Shown piece after piece: positions 34,123 to 42,767 of a DNA stretch of 64,000 nucleotides. The translations under genes and the position numbers were made by a program. Source of the stretch: an uncultured Lachnospiraceae bacterium. Lineage in GTDB: Bacteria > Bacillota > Clostridia > Lachnospirales > Lachnospiraceae. Below the pieces are notes generated by a model. That model saw only the letters and a program-made list of their open reading frames with translations. It had not been told where the DNA came from and made no database searches. Location: NCBI GenBank assembly GCA_946631295.1, contig CAMOZY010000003.1:1-64000 (forward strand), given 5' to 3'. Position 1 is the stretch's first letter; each line of letters opens with the position of its first letter.

Positions 34123-34588
34123 TCTTATCGATCACTTCCTGCAGATGCTCTTCCGAACCTGTTCCCTTATAGATAAGCGTCATTTCAATGTTGTCACGGC
34201 CTTCAAGCAATGCCTTCAGGAAAAACCTGTCTCCTTCCCACATCGGAAGATCCATGATCTCATTCCTTGCAATCCATTTCAATTCACCCTCATCACAATC
34301 TGCGATGATCTGTCCGGTATATTCGTGCGAGGAGAAAAGATACATATCCTCATCATCCCAGCTTTCCGAAAGAAAATGCACTATTCCGTGAAAATGAGGA
34401 TCTGAAAGACAAAGTCCCGTTTCCTCTCTGACCTCACGTTTTATGCACTCTTCAGGAGATTCACCTTCTTCTATCTTTCCACCGATACCGATCCACTTGC
34501 CCTCATTCGGATCGTTTTCTTTTTTATTCCTGAATAAAAGAAGGATTTTTCCGTCCTTTTCTATATAACATAATGTGGATCTTCTCAT
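34115..34588 (-). CDS. Nudix hydrolase, 8-oxo-dGTP diphosphatase-like
   Basis: A 157-residue protein with a complete Nudix box (GGKIEEGESPEECIKREVREETGL, described here as G36-x5-E-x7-REVREETGL). The strand GKWIGIGGKIE before it and MRRSTLCYIEKDGKILLLFRNKK at the start fit MutT-like enzymes that clean the nucleotide pool. It overlaps its neighbours by 4 and 8 bp, so it is co-translated with the GGDEF protein and TcdA. Confidence 0.9.
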   Translation of the reverse strand: MRRSTLCYIEKDGKILLLFRNKKENDPNEGKWIGIGGKIEEGESPEECIKREVREETGLCLSDPHFHGIVHFLSESWDDEDMYLFSSHEYTGQIIADCDEGELKWIARNEIMDLPMWEGDRFFLKALLEGRDNIEMTLIYKGTGSEEHLQEVIDKNE

Positions 34589-36108
34589 CTTCTGCGGTCT
34601 ATCCCGTTTTCCCTGTAATATCTTCCTTTTTCGGCATACATGTCAGAATCTGCCATACGCTCGAGTTCTTCTATTCCGGAATCCATATGTTCTTTATGTG
34701 ATGCATAACCGATTGACAGATGAAGGTTCTCGACATAGGCTCCGTGCCATTTTCCTGCCTTTTCATAAACGGACTTTCTGACACTTTCGGGGTCATCCGT
34801 GTGGAGGATTGCCATAAACTCATCACCACCGGTACGATAAACCTTACCATACGGCATAAGTGAAAGAACCAGACAGTCAGCAGCACCCTTGATCAGCTCG
34901 TCTCCCGCAATATGTCCCTTACTGTCATTAACGACCTTAAGGCCATTAATATCCGTGGAAAAAATGACGAATTCTTTGTCCATTCCGTTTGCCTTGAAAT
35001 ACGCCAGATCCTCATCGTATGACCTTCTGTTATAAAGCCTGGTCATCTCATCAGTCATTGAAAGCCTGATAAGGTGCTCTTCCCTTCTCTTTTCTTCATC
35101 TACATTACGGGTTGTATAGATGATCTTATCGGGAATTCCGTCAACTCCGGTTTCTACTGTAATGAACTGTGCTCTGAACCAACCTCTTACCGCATCTACA
35201 AAGTCCGCACTTATAACCTTCTTGCTTGATAGTCTGGTTCTGATGGTCTGTATATTAGTGTAATTTTTGAAATCCTCGGCCATATCAGGCATAACCTGAT
35301 TGTCAAGCTTCTTGTTCATGATCGAATGTGTCTGAGTAGTCAGATCGATTCCCTGTTTTTCAAGCTCCGCATCTCTCAGAGGAGTCTCCGTACTATTTTT
35401 GAAATCAATAAGATTTACATGATCATATATCTCTGCCATGGATGAAAGAATATCCATCTTTTCCTTCATCTCACGCTCCTGCGACTTGATCACCTCATAC
35501 TGTCTGAACATTTCCTTAAAATAATCCACGATCAGTCTGCAGATTATGACACCGGCAGCAACCATAACTATCATCTCGATCGTGTATGCTCCCATCGCAT
35601 CGGCAAAATAAGCCTCGGGAGAACCGAAATCCGATCTGAGATAATCATAATGCGAACTTACCGCATAAACAGCAAGAATCATGGTGATATAATTCGTCAG
35701 CACCGCATACATAAATATATGCAGATGACAGAAAAGCAGCGAAAGAAGAGGCACAAGAAACCATGTAACCTGAATATTGATCTTCACATATGTAATATAA
35801 AAAATGAGAATATCCAGCGCTGTCAGCGAAAAGAGACAGGTTATGACCGACTTTGGATAGAACTTAAGAAGAATCAGGTGTCCCATTGCCATGATGAGAA
35901 CAACCAGAGATATATTGAAGCATGTGACATATTCTATATCAAAAAATATGCCTGCCTTAAGACCTATTGCGATAGCAGGTCCTGTCAGTATAAAAAACCA
36001 AAGTACTATATTAAGATACTTATTGACTTTAATGCGGTTTCTTTCAAAAAACTCATCATATTCGCGAGCCGCAGTTTCATCAAGCTGAATTTTCTTTCCG
36101 GTTTTCAT
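34585..36108 (-). CDS. Membrane diguanylate cyclase (GGDEF) with PAS-like linker
   Basis: A 507-residue protein. Six predicted helices occupy about residues 25-210, then a short coiled segment, a PAS-like region of about 120 residues and a C-terminal GGDEF domain (DEMTRLYNRRSYDEDL, then YRTGGDEFMAIL). The intact GGDEF predicts cyclic-di-GMP synthesis. I chose the ATG at 36108 with AAAGGA seven bases before it; an ATG six bases upstream is too close to the purine stretch. It heads an operon with Nudix, tcdA and the GT-C-like gene. Confidence 0.85.
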   Translation of the reverse strand: MKTGKKIQLDETAAREYDEFFERNRIKVNKYLNIVLWFFILTGPAIAIGLKAGIFFDIEYVTCFNISLVVLIMAMGHLILLKFYPKSVITCLFSLTALDILIFYITYVKINIQVTWFLVPLLSLLFCHLHIFMYAVLTNYITMILAVYAVSSHYDYLRSDFGSPEAYFADAMGAYTIEMIVMVAAGVIICRLIVDYFKEMFRQYEVIKSQEREMKEKMDILSSMAEIYDHVNLIDFKNSTETPLRDAELEKQGIDLTTQTHSIMNKKLDNQVMPDMAEDFKNYTNIQTIRTRLSSKKVISADFVDAVRGWFRAQFITVETGVDGIPDKIIYTTRNVDEEKRREEHLIRLSMTDEMTRLYNRRSYDEDLAYFKANGMDKEFVIFSTDINGLKVVNDSKGHIAGDELIKGAADCLVLSLMPYGKVYRTGGDEFMAILHTDDPESVRKSVYEKAGKWHGAYVENLHLSIGYASHKEHMDSGIEELERMADSDMYAEKGRYYRENGIDRRR

Positions 36109-36226
36109 AGGCATCCTTTCCAAAACACGGTAACCGGTCATCCTTAAATATATATAATAACATATATTATAAAAACCTGCGTAAAAGCTTTTGTTCTCAC
36201 TATTCATGCAGGACAGAAAAAATACT

Positions 36227-36253
36227 AACGGCGACCCATGAAAGGCCGCCGTT
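36227..36253 (-). terminator. Terminator after the sulfur operon
   Basis: AACGGCG and CGCCGTT pair perfectly around a 13-base loop in which GGCC/GGGTC can pair further; AGUAUUUUUU follows on the minus strand. It lies 35 bases after the stop of the AhpD-like gene. Confidence 0.7.
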
Positions 36254-36287
36254 ATGAGGAAATTATGTGTTTTTGCGAGGTCGTGAC

Positions 36288-36842
36288 TTATTTAATTACA
36301 TCTCTCCAGGTAGCGGGCTTGAACTCGTCCTTAAGAGGAAGAAGGCGCTTGTCAACATCAACTCTGAGAACGGAGTTGAAATTGTTGGTTGCCTGCATCT
36401 GAGCACCAAAGCCTACGATAACAATAAGCTCGGTATCTGTGAAATACTTCTTAAGTCCGTCAAAAAGTTCATCGGAAACCTTGGTAGGATCCTTTACGAT
36501 CTGCTGTCCGAGCTGCTGAAGAAGCTGTTCCTTCTCATCGAGTACAAGATTGTTAGGATCAAGTCCAAGCTCCTTAAGATCGCTTATGAAGAAAAGGGAG
36601 CACAGAAGGCATCCGTTGGTGGTAGATACGGAGTGAGCATAAATGGTAGCTGCTCTCTGTCCGACAACATTAACAAGGCTTCCCCATGAATCATACCATC
36701 CCATGAATGCGAGATAGGTTCCGTAATCCTGAAGCATTACCAGCTTCATGTTAGTGATCTTTCCCTTGGAGTTAAGATCATCATATGCTTTCTTGGATTC
36801 TGCCGAGAGCTCCTCGGGCTGCTTTAATTCTACTCTTGCCAT
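36288..36842 (-). CDS. AhpD/carboxymuconolactone decarboxylase-like protein
   Basis: A 184-residue all-helical protein. The core IYAHSVSTTNGCLLCSLFFISDLKELG with Cys78-x2-Cys81 and the later DTELIVIVGFGAQMQATNNFNSVL fit the AhpD-like fold. In AhpD the disulfide pair is followed three residues later by a proton-relay His (CxxCxxxH) and preceded by a Glu; here the His place holds Phe85 and no Glu is present. So peroxidase or disulfide reductase chemistry may be altered. It is the last gene of the sulfur amino-acid operon, 48 bases after the alcohol dehydrogenase gene. Confidence 0.75.
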   Translation of the reverse strand: MARVELKQPEELSAESKKAYDDLNSKGKITNMKLVMLQDYGTYLAFMGWYDSWGSLVNVVGQRAATIYAHSVSTTNGCLLCSLFFISDLKELGLDPNNLVLDEKEQLLQQLGQQIVKDPTKVSDELFDGLKKYFTDTELIVIVGFGAQMQATNNFNSVLRVDVDKRLLPLKDEFKPATWRDVIK

Positions 36843-36890
36843 TTTAAAATATCTCCTTTCATCTTTTGAATCGGTTTTTTATTATTTTGC

Positions 36891-38051
36891 TTAGATAGCA
36901 AGTTTTAATATCTTTACGATGCTTTCTGCATCAAGAGGCTCATAATGTCCGACTTTTCCGTTCCTTGTCGCACGCTTTGCCATTATCTCAAAATCCTTAT
37001 CATCTATACCAAGTTCGGTAAGTGTTGTTTTAAGGCCGAGCTTTTTGAAGAATTCCTTCAGCTTCTCAGAAAGGATCTGAGCTCTTTCGGTCTCTGAATA
37101 ATTGTAAGGATCCACTCCGTACACCCTGCTTGCAAGAAGCGCCAGTCTCCAGGGCTTAACCTGTGCCATATACTTCGTCCATGCAGTGAAAACAACTGCC
37201 ATTCCTTCACCGTGAACTATGTTGTACTGGGCTGAAAGCTCATGTTCTATTCTGTGTGATCCCCAGTCAGCTCTTCTTCCGGCATCAAGAGATCCTCCGT
37301 GTGACACACTTGCAAGCCACTGAACCTCTGCTCTTGCATTTATGTCTGACAGATTTACAAGAAGCTTATCCGCGTTTACAAGTAATGCTCTGATAGCACC
37401 TTCGATCAGATAATCGGTGGTATCGGAATTTTTTTCATCGGAAAAGTATCTCTCAAGAAGATGAGCCAGGACATCTGCAACTCCGACAAATGTCTGATAT
37501 GCGGGAAGACCTGCGGTGAATCTGGGATTCATTATGGCAAACTTCGGTATGATGCGGTCATCTTCAAATCCAAGCTTCCACTCTCCGTTTGAAAGTATTG
37601 CGGCATTGGAGGTTTCCGATCCGCTCGATGCGGTAGTTGCGATAACCCCTATCGGAAGAACTTCATCCGGTACAATTCCTTTTTCAAAGAAATCCCATAC
37701 ATCTCCTTCATAAGGAATTCCGATTGATATTGCCTTTGCAGTATCGATCGAACTTCCACCGCCTACTGCGAGAATGAAATCGACCTTATCCTTCTTTCCC
37801 TGGGCTACAAGCTCTCTTACCAGCTCTATGCTCGGATTGGGTACTACATTTCCGTTCTCACTGAATGCTATCCCCAGCTCCTTTACAGCTTCCTCTATTA
37901 CGGAATATATTCCGAGAGTCTTGATGAAATCTCCGCTGTATACGAGAAGAAGTGACTTTACTTTATATTTTTCAAGAAGTCCCTTAAGACTCTTCTCACT
38001 GTCTTCTCCGAATACTATCTTCGCAGGATTGTAATACTCAAATCCGATCAT
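36891..38051 (-). CDS. Iron-containing alcohol dehydrogenase (BdhA/YqhD type)
   Basis: A 386-residue group III dehydrogenase. The dinucleotide site is AVGGGSSIDTAKAISIG (about residues 95-111). The metal-binding part shows VADVLAHLLERYF, then RIEHELSAQYNIVHGEGMAVVF with the Asp and His ligands. The GWYEP..I.FG-like start is seen as FEYYNPAKIVFGED. Probably reduces an aldehyde with NAD(P)H. It lies 12 bases after metQ, inside the sulfur operon; a role in handling an aldehyde formed from methionine-derived 2-oxobutyrate is only a guess. Confidence 0.9.
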   Translation of the reverse strand: MIGFEYYNPAKIVFGEDSEKSLKGLLEKYKVKSLLLVYSGDFIKTLGIYSVIEEAVKELGIAFSENGNVVPNPSIELVRELVAQGKKDKVDFILAVGGGSSIDTAKAISIGIPYEGDVWDFFEKGIVPDEVLPIGVIATTASSGSETSNAAILSNGEWKLGFEDDRIIPKFAIMNPRFTAGLPAYQTFVGVADVLAHLLERYFSDEKNSDTTDYLIEGAIRALLVNADKLLVNLSDINARAEVQWLASVSHGGSLDAGRRADWGSHRIEHELSAQYNIVHGEGMAVVFTAWTKYMAQVKPWRLALLASRVYGVDPYNYSETERAQILSEKLKEFFKKLGLKTTLTELGIDDKDFEIMAKRATRNGKVGHYEPLDAESIVKILKLAI

Positions 38052-38063
38052 AGTGTGCCTCCT

Positions 38064-38915
38064 TTAGTTAAGCGGAACTACTGCTCCGTCGTAAGTATCA
38101 TTGATGAACTTCTTGATCTCTTCTCCCTGAAGAACTTCTACAAGTGCAAGAAGTGCTGCGTTATCAGCGTTTGCGGGAGCTGCCGCGATAATGTTGCCGT
38201 ATGTGACTGCTGCAAGTCCGTCATTTGCTTCTACTGCAAGAGCCTGACTTACATGAAGTCCGCCTTCAATTGCGTAGTTTCCGTTTATGACAGCAACGTC
38301 AACATCGGGAAGCGCTGCAACAAGCTGCTCTGGAGCAAGCTCCTTGAACTGGATATTCTTGGGATTCTCCACGATATCCTCTACAGTAGCGGTGATTCCT
38401 GCATCATCCTTAAGAGTAAGAAGACCTTCCTGTGCAAGGAGAAGAAGTGCTCTTGCCTCATTGGTAACATTGTTAGGTACTGCTACAACCGCTCCGTCAG
38501 GAAGCTGTGAAAGATCGGTTGTCTTGCCTGCATAGATTCCGAAGGGCTCGTAGTGAATTGCTCCGATTGAAACAAGATCGGATCCGTTCTCTGCATTGAA
38601 CTGATCAAGATAAGGAACATGCTGGAAGTAATTGGCATCAAGGCTTCCCTCGATAACACCGGTATTGGGAGTTACTGAATCCTCGATCTTAACGATCTCA
38701 AGAGTGATACCCTTTGCTTCAAGAAGAGGCTTTGCCTGTTCAAGGATCTCAGAGTGAGGGGTGATATTGGCACCTACCTTAATTACAGTGTTGCCTGCTG
38801 CTGAAACAGTGCTTCCGCCGGTTGCCTGTGAAGATGATCCGCATCCTGCGAGTGAAAGTGTAAGTGCGAGTGTGGCAGCTGCTGCCACGATTTTGTTAAG
38901 TACATTCTTTTTCAT
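38064..38915 (-). CDS. metQ: Methionine ABC transporter binding lipoprotein MetQ
   Basis: A 283-residue NlpA-family lipoprotein with lipobox SLAGC (Cys at about 25). Family landmarks are KVGANITPHSEILEQAKPLLEAKGITLEIVKIEDSVTPNTGV, ANYFQHVPYLDQFNAENG and IAVPNN-like VVAVPNNVTNEARALLLLAQEGLLTL. It binds methionine (or a related sulfur amino acid) outside the cell. The start at 38915 has AAGGAG at a nine-base spacing. A stem-loop in the 98-base gap before it may raise its dosage relative to the permease. Confidence 0.92.
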   Translation of the reverse strand: MKKNVLNKIVAAAATLALTLSLAGCGSSSQATGGSTVSAAGNTVIKVGANITPHSEILEQAKPLLEAKGITLEIVKIEDSVTPNTGVIEGSLDANYFQHVPYLDQFNAENGSDLVSIGAIHYEPFGIYAGKTTDLSQLPDGAVVAVPNNVTNEARALLLLAQEGLLTLKDDAGITATVEDIVENPKNIQFKELAPEQLVAALPDVDVAVINGNYAIEGGLHVSQALAVEANDGLAAVTYGNIIAAAPANADNAALLALVEVLQGEEIKKFINDTYDGAVVPLN

Positions 38916-38967
38916 AATTTTTCTCCTTTTATACAAATAAAACGATTTTCCTCATTTTTATAGATAA

Positions 38968-39016
38968 ATCCCGTTCTCATTCCGGATATGTATCACGGGA
39001 TCTGATCTTAAGATCA
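38968..39016 (-). other. Stem-loop elements between metI and metQ
   Basis: ATCCCGT and ACGGGAT form a 7 bp stem around a 20-base loop (38968-39001), and a perfect 14 bp palindrome TGATCTTAAGATCA (39003-39016) overlaps the end of metI. No U tract follows. Position suggests mRNA processing or stabilisation before the binding-protein gene. Confidence 0.4.
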
Positions 39017-39664
39017 TTTTCTTACCTTAACTGCTATTTTGTTACCGACACCCTGGATCAGCATCACCATGATCACCAGGATGGTAACTGTGGTCCACAG
39101 AACATCCTTCTGATATCTGTAGTATCCGTATTGAAGAGCTATTGCTCCAAGTCCGCCTCCTCCGATAACTCCGGCCATTGCTGAATATCCGAGGATCGTT
39201 GCTATGTTGATAGCTGCTCCGAGCAAAAGTGAAGGTGTTGCCTCCGGAAGTATGAAATGAATTATCACATATATGGGGGAGGCCCCCATCGATACTGCCG
39301 CTTCAATGATCCCGGGCTGAACTTCACTAAGTGAGGATTCAACCATTCTTGCAACGATCGGTATTGCTCCGATTGTCAGTGGAACAATCGATGCCGTTGT
39401 TCCGATTGATGATCCGACCACAAATCTGGTAAACGGTATCAGCAGAACCAGAAGTATCAGGAAAGGAAGAGATCTTCCGATATTTACGATAAGTCCCAGT
39501 ACAAAATTGACCGGTGTGTTTTCAAGTATCTTTCCTTTTGATGTTGCGTATAACAGTATTCCCAGCGGGAGTCCGAACAGGTAGGCGAATATTGATGAAA
39601 AGAAGGTCATTGCAAGAGTTTCGAGAATGCCTGTCCGTATTGCTTCTATAATGTAATCGCTCAT
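39014..39664 (-). CDS. metI: Methionine ABC transporter permease MetI
   Basis: A 216-residue permease with five predicted helices. Family landmarks are LETLAMTFFSSIFAYLFGLPLGI, GRSLPFLILLVLLIPFTR, EVQPGIIEAAVSMGASPIYVIIHFILPEATPSLL (the ATPase-docking loop) and GYSAMAGVIGGGGLGAIALQYGYYRYQ. It overlaps metN by 4 bp and functions with it and MetQ. Confidence 0.94.
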   Translation of the reverse strand: MSDYIIEAIRTGILETLAMTFFSSIFAYLFGLPLGILLYATSKGKILENTPVNFVLGLIVNIGRSLPFLILLVLLIPFTRFVVGSSIGTTASIVPLTIGAIPIVARMVESSLSEVQPGIIEAAVSMGASPIYVIIHFILPEATPSLLLGAAINIATILGYSAMAGVIGGGGLGAIALQYGYYRYQKDVLWTTVTILVIMVMLIQGVGNKIAVKVRK

Positions 39665-40662
39665 CTTACCACCTCCGAAATGCTCAGTCCGCTTTCTGTA
39701 AAGAAATTTATGATCACATCCTGATCTGCTTTTGATTCCGGAAGTTCCAGTACCATCTGTCCATATCCTATTCCGCCCACGCTCTTTGTATTTGCGCTGA
39801 GGATATTTACCTTTCTGCCTGTTTTCTCAACAAGCTCGGCTATGAATGGTCTGCTTGCGGCAAGTCCGTCGAATGCCACTCTGATAAGTCTGCTTTCAGG
39901 TTTAGAAGGATCGTAAGGATTGCTGGGAAAAACAAGTTTCTTGGCAGCTGCAGATTTTGGTGATCTGAATACCTCCTTAACCTCTCCGGTTTCTGCGAGA
40001 TTTCCTTCATCGATGATCGCAACCTTATCACATATCTTCTCAATGACTGACATCTCATGGGTGATGATGACGATTGTAAGCTTTCTGGTTTTATTGATCT
40101 CCTTGAGAAGATCCAGTATCTCACCTGTCATTTTGGGATCAAGTGCCGAAGTTGCTTCATCACAGAGAAGAACTTTTGGATTGGATGCAAGTGCTCTTGC
40201 GATTGCTACTCTCTGACGCTGTCCTCCTGAGAGCCTTGAAGGAAACTGATTCTTTTTATCCTCAAGTCCTACGACCTCGAGCATCTCGAGTGCTTTTTCT
40301 TTTGCTTCCCTGCCCTTTATTCCTGCTATCCTGAGAGGCTGAAGCACGTTGCTCAAGACCGTTCTCTGTCCGAGAAGATTAAAGCTTTGGAAGATCATTG
40401 CTATCTGTCTTCTGACTTTCCTTAGCTCAGGAGCTTTCAGCTGCGCCAGATCCTGATCGTAAAAGCTTACTTTTCCGGAGCTTACATCTTCCAGACGATT
40501 CAGTGTTCTTACAAGGGTTGATTTTCCGGCTCCGCTCATTCCGATGATCCCGAATATCTCTCCTTCTTCTATATCGAGGCTGATACCCTTAAGAGCGCTG
40601 AACTCCTTCCCGTCGTTTCTGTATACTTTTGTCACATTATCCAAACTGAAAACTGCTGCCAT
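39661..40662 (-). CDS. metN: Methionine ABC transporter ATPase MetN with NIL domain
   Basis: A 333-residue ATPase. Walker A is GMSGAGKST, Q loop IAMIFQSFNLL, signature LSGGQRQRVAIARAL, Walker B VLLCDEATSALDP and switch ITHEMSVI. Residues about 255-333 form the C-terminal NIL domain, which in E. coli MetN binds methionine and shuts transport down when methionine is plentiful. It lies 11 bases after cysK. Confidence 0.95.
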   Translation of the reverse strand: MAAVFSLDNVTKVYRNDGKEFSALKGISLDIEEGEIFGIIGMSGAGKSTLVRTLNRLEDVSSGKVSFYDQDLAQLKAPELRKVRRQIAMIFQSFNLLGQRTVLSNVLQPLRIAGIKGREAKEKALEMLEVVGLEDKKNQFPSRLSGGQRQRVAIARALASNPKVLLCDEATSALDPKMTGEILDLLKEINKTRKLTIVIITHEMSVIEKICDKVAIIDEGNLAETGEVKEVFRSPKSAAAKKLVFPSNPYDPSKPESRLIRVAFDGLAASRPFIAELVEKTGRKVNILSANTKSVGGIGYGQMVLELPESKADQDVIINFFTESGLSISEVVR

Positions 40663-40673
40663 GTGAACGCTTT

Positions 40674-41582
40674 CTAAAACAATTCTTTACTGAAATATCT
40701 GTCACCCCTGTCAGGAAAAACAACAACTATATTTCCGTGGTCTATCTCCTGAGCAAGTTTCAGGCTTGCTGAAAGGGCTGCACCTGATGATGAACCGGCG
40801 AGGATTCCTTCTTTTGCAGCAAGAGTTCTGGCTGCTTCAAAAGCTTCATTATCCTTCACCTTGATGACTTTATCGACAAGTGTGATATCCATGGTGTCTG
40901 CAATGAAATCATTACCTATACCTTCGATATCGTAGTCAGCATGTTCACCGCCTCCGATGATCGAACCGTAAGGATCGGCAAGAACGCCCTTGGTGTTACT
41001 GTTTTTTTCTTTGAGGAATTTAACGATACCGCTGAATGTTCCTCCGCTTCCGGCGCCTGCTACAAGGTAATCAACCTTACCGTCCAACTGTCTGTATATC
41101 TCAGGTCCCGTCGTCTTATAATGTGCATATGGGTTCATTGGATTGTGGAACTGACCAAGAGATATGGATCCGGGTATTTCCTTAAGAAGTTCATTTGCCT
41201 TTGCTTCAGCTCCCTGCATTCCGCCTTCTCTGCTTGTATGAACAAGTTCAGCTCCAAGAGCTTTCATCACCTTCTGCTTTTCGATTGAGAATTTTTCTGG
41301 TACTACGAAGATGACTCTGTATCCTCTTCCAAGTGCTGCAATGGCTATTCCTATTCCGGTATTTCCTGCAGTAGCTTCTATGATCGTTCCGCCGGGACCT
41401 ATAAGTCCTCTTTCCTCCGCATCATTCAGCATATACAGTCCGACGCGGTCCTTAACGCTTCCTGCGGGATTCATAAGTTCAAGCTTGGCATAAAGGTTTA
41501 CTCCTTCCTTTACACCCAGGTGGTTAAGCTTAAGTATGGGAGTGGATCCTATCATTTCCTGGACGCTCATATACACATCCAT
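40674..41582 (-). CDS. cysK: Cysteine synthase family protein (CysK, possibly MccA-type)
   Basis: A 302-residue PLP enzyme of the beta family. The PLP lysine is K44 in NPAGSVKDRV; TAGNTG is seen as EATAGNTGIG and the phosphate-binding loop as GAGSGGTFSG. It would use O-acetylserine with sulfide (CysK) or with homocysteine (MccA, cystathionine beta-synthase activity). Its place right after a MccB/MetB-type gene and before a methionine importer favours the MccA role in turning methionine into cysteine, as in Bacillus mccA-mccB. The start is supported by GGAGG nine bases upstream. Confidence 0.88.
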   Translation of the reverse strand: MDVYMSVQEMIGSTPILKLNHLGVKEGVNLYAKLELMNPAGSVKDRVGLYMLNDAEERGLIGPGGTIIEATAGNTGIGIAIAALGRGYRVIFVVPEKFSIEKQKVMKALGAELVHTSREGGMQGAEAKANELLKEIPGSISLGQFHNPMNPYAHYKTTGPEIYRQLDGKVDYLVAGAGSGGTFSGIVKFLKEKNSNTKGVLADPYGSIIGGGEHADYDIEGIGNDFIADTMDITLVDKVIKVKDNEAFEAARTLAAKEGILAGSSSGAALSASLKLAQEIDHGNIVVVFPDRGDRYFSKELF

Positions 41583-41583
41583 A

Positions 41584-42744
41584 TCAGACCGCCTCCTTCC
41601 TCGAAGCTTCGATTGCCTGTTTCAGATCTGCTATAAGATCATCTGCATCTTCTATTCCTACGGAAAGACGTATAAGCTCGTCTACTATTCCGACCTGCTT
41701 TCTGATATCTGCCGGTATTGCGGCATGCGTCATTGAAGCGGGATGGCATACAAGAGATTCAACACCTCCCAGGCTCTCTGCAAGTGTTATGAGTTTAAGA
41801 CTCTTGAAGAATTTCTTATAATCGTATTTCTCATCCAGAACAAAAGAGATCATTGCTCCGGCACCATCAGCCTGTTTTTTCTGAATCTCGTATCCTGGAT
41901 CTGACTTAAGACCGGGATAATAAACCTTGCTTACATATCCGCTTCCTTCCAGCCACTCCGCAATCTTGCCGGCGTTGGCTACATGTCTGTCCATCCTTAC
42001 TCCGAGTGTCTTTATTCCCCTTATAACAAGGAAACTGTCCCAGGGAGCAAGAACTCCGCCTATAGCGTTCTGCAGATAGTAGAGCCTGTCAGCCAGTGCC
42101 TTATCCTTAACTACCGCAAGTCCTGAAACCGTGTCACTGTGGCCTCCCAGATACTTGGTTCCGCTGTGTACTACGATGTCAGCCCCGAGTGCAAGAGGTC
42201 TCTGGAGGTATGGTGTAAGGAAGGTATTGTCTACTATCAGTAGTTTGCCGTATTTGTGCGAGACCTCTGCAACCTTTGCAATATCCGTGATCGTAAGAAG
42301 CGGATTTGCGGGACTTTCAACATAGACTGCCTTAACGGTATCGTCTATAGCTGACTCAATCTGAGCTACATCGGAAGTATTGACTATGGTGTAGGTGATA
42401 CCGAAGTTCTTAAATACATTGTCAAGGATCCTGAATGTTCCGCCGTAGATATTGTCTGAAACTATCAGTCTGTCACCGGATTTAAAAAGTGAAAGAACCG
42501 TATTTATGGCTGCCAGTCCTGATGCAAATGCGAATCCGAAATTTCCCTGTTCAAGATCTGCTATAAGCTTTTCCAGAGCATCTCTTGTAGGATTGCCTGT
42601 TCTGGAATATTCCCAGCCTCTGTTCTCACCTAAACCGTCCTGCTTATAAGTAGATGTCTGATATACCGGAACGGCTACAGCTCCTGTTGTTTCATCTCCG
42701 TCAACACCGCCATGTATCAATAATGAATTTAGTTTTAAGCTCAT
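41584..42744 (-). CDS. Cystathionine gamma-lyase/synthase family PLP enzyme (MccB/MetB type)
   Basis: A 386-residue Cys/Met-metabolism PLP enzyme. Visible are PVYQTSTY, YSRTGNPTRDALE, the Tyr/Arg phosphate contacts, VYVESPANPLLTITDI, IVDNTF and the PLP Lys in VVHSGTKYLGGHSD. The C-terminal SLGGVESLVCHPASMTHA fits both gamma-synthase and gamma-lyase. With the CysK/MccA-like gene next to it and the MetNIQ importer behind, a lyase role in reverse transsulfuration is most likely; motifs alone do not decide. A leader ORF with cysteine codons and a terminator-like hairpin precedes it. Confidence 0.88.
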   Translation of the reverse strand: MSLKLNSLLIHGGVDGDETTGAVAVPVYQTSTYKQDGLGENRGWEYSRTGNPTRDALEKLIADLEQGNFGFAFASGLAAINTVLSLFKSGDRLIVSDNIYGGTFRILDNVFKNFGITYTIVNTSDVAQIESAIDDTVKAVYVESPANPLLTITDIAKVAEVSHKYGKLLIVDNTFLTPYLQRPLALGADIVVHSGTKYLGGHSDTVSGLAVVKDKALADRLYYLQNAIGGVLAPWDSFLVIRGIKTLGVRMDRHVANAGKIAEWLEGSGYVSKVYYPGLKSDPGYEIQKKQADGAGAMISFVLDEKYDYKKFFKSLKLITLAESLGGVESLVCHPASMTHAAIPADIRKQVGIVDELIRLSVGIEDADDLIADLKQAIEASRKEAV

Positions 42745-42767
42745 TTTATTTACCTCTCATCCTGTAT

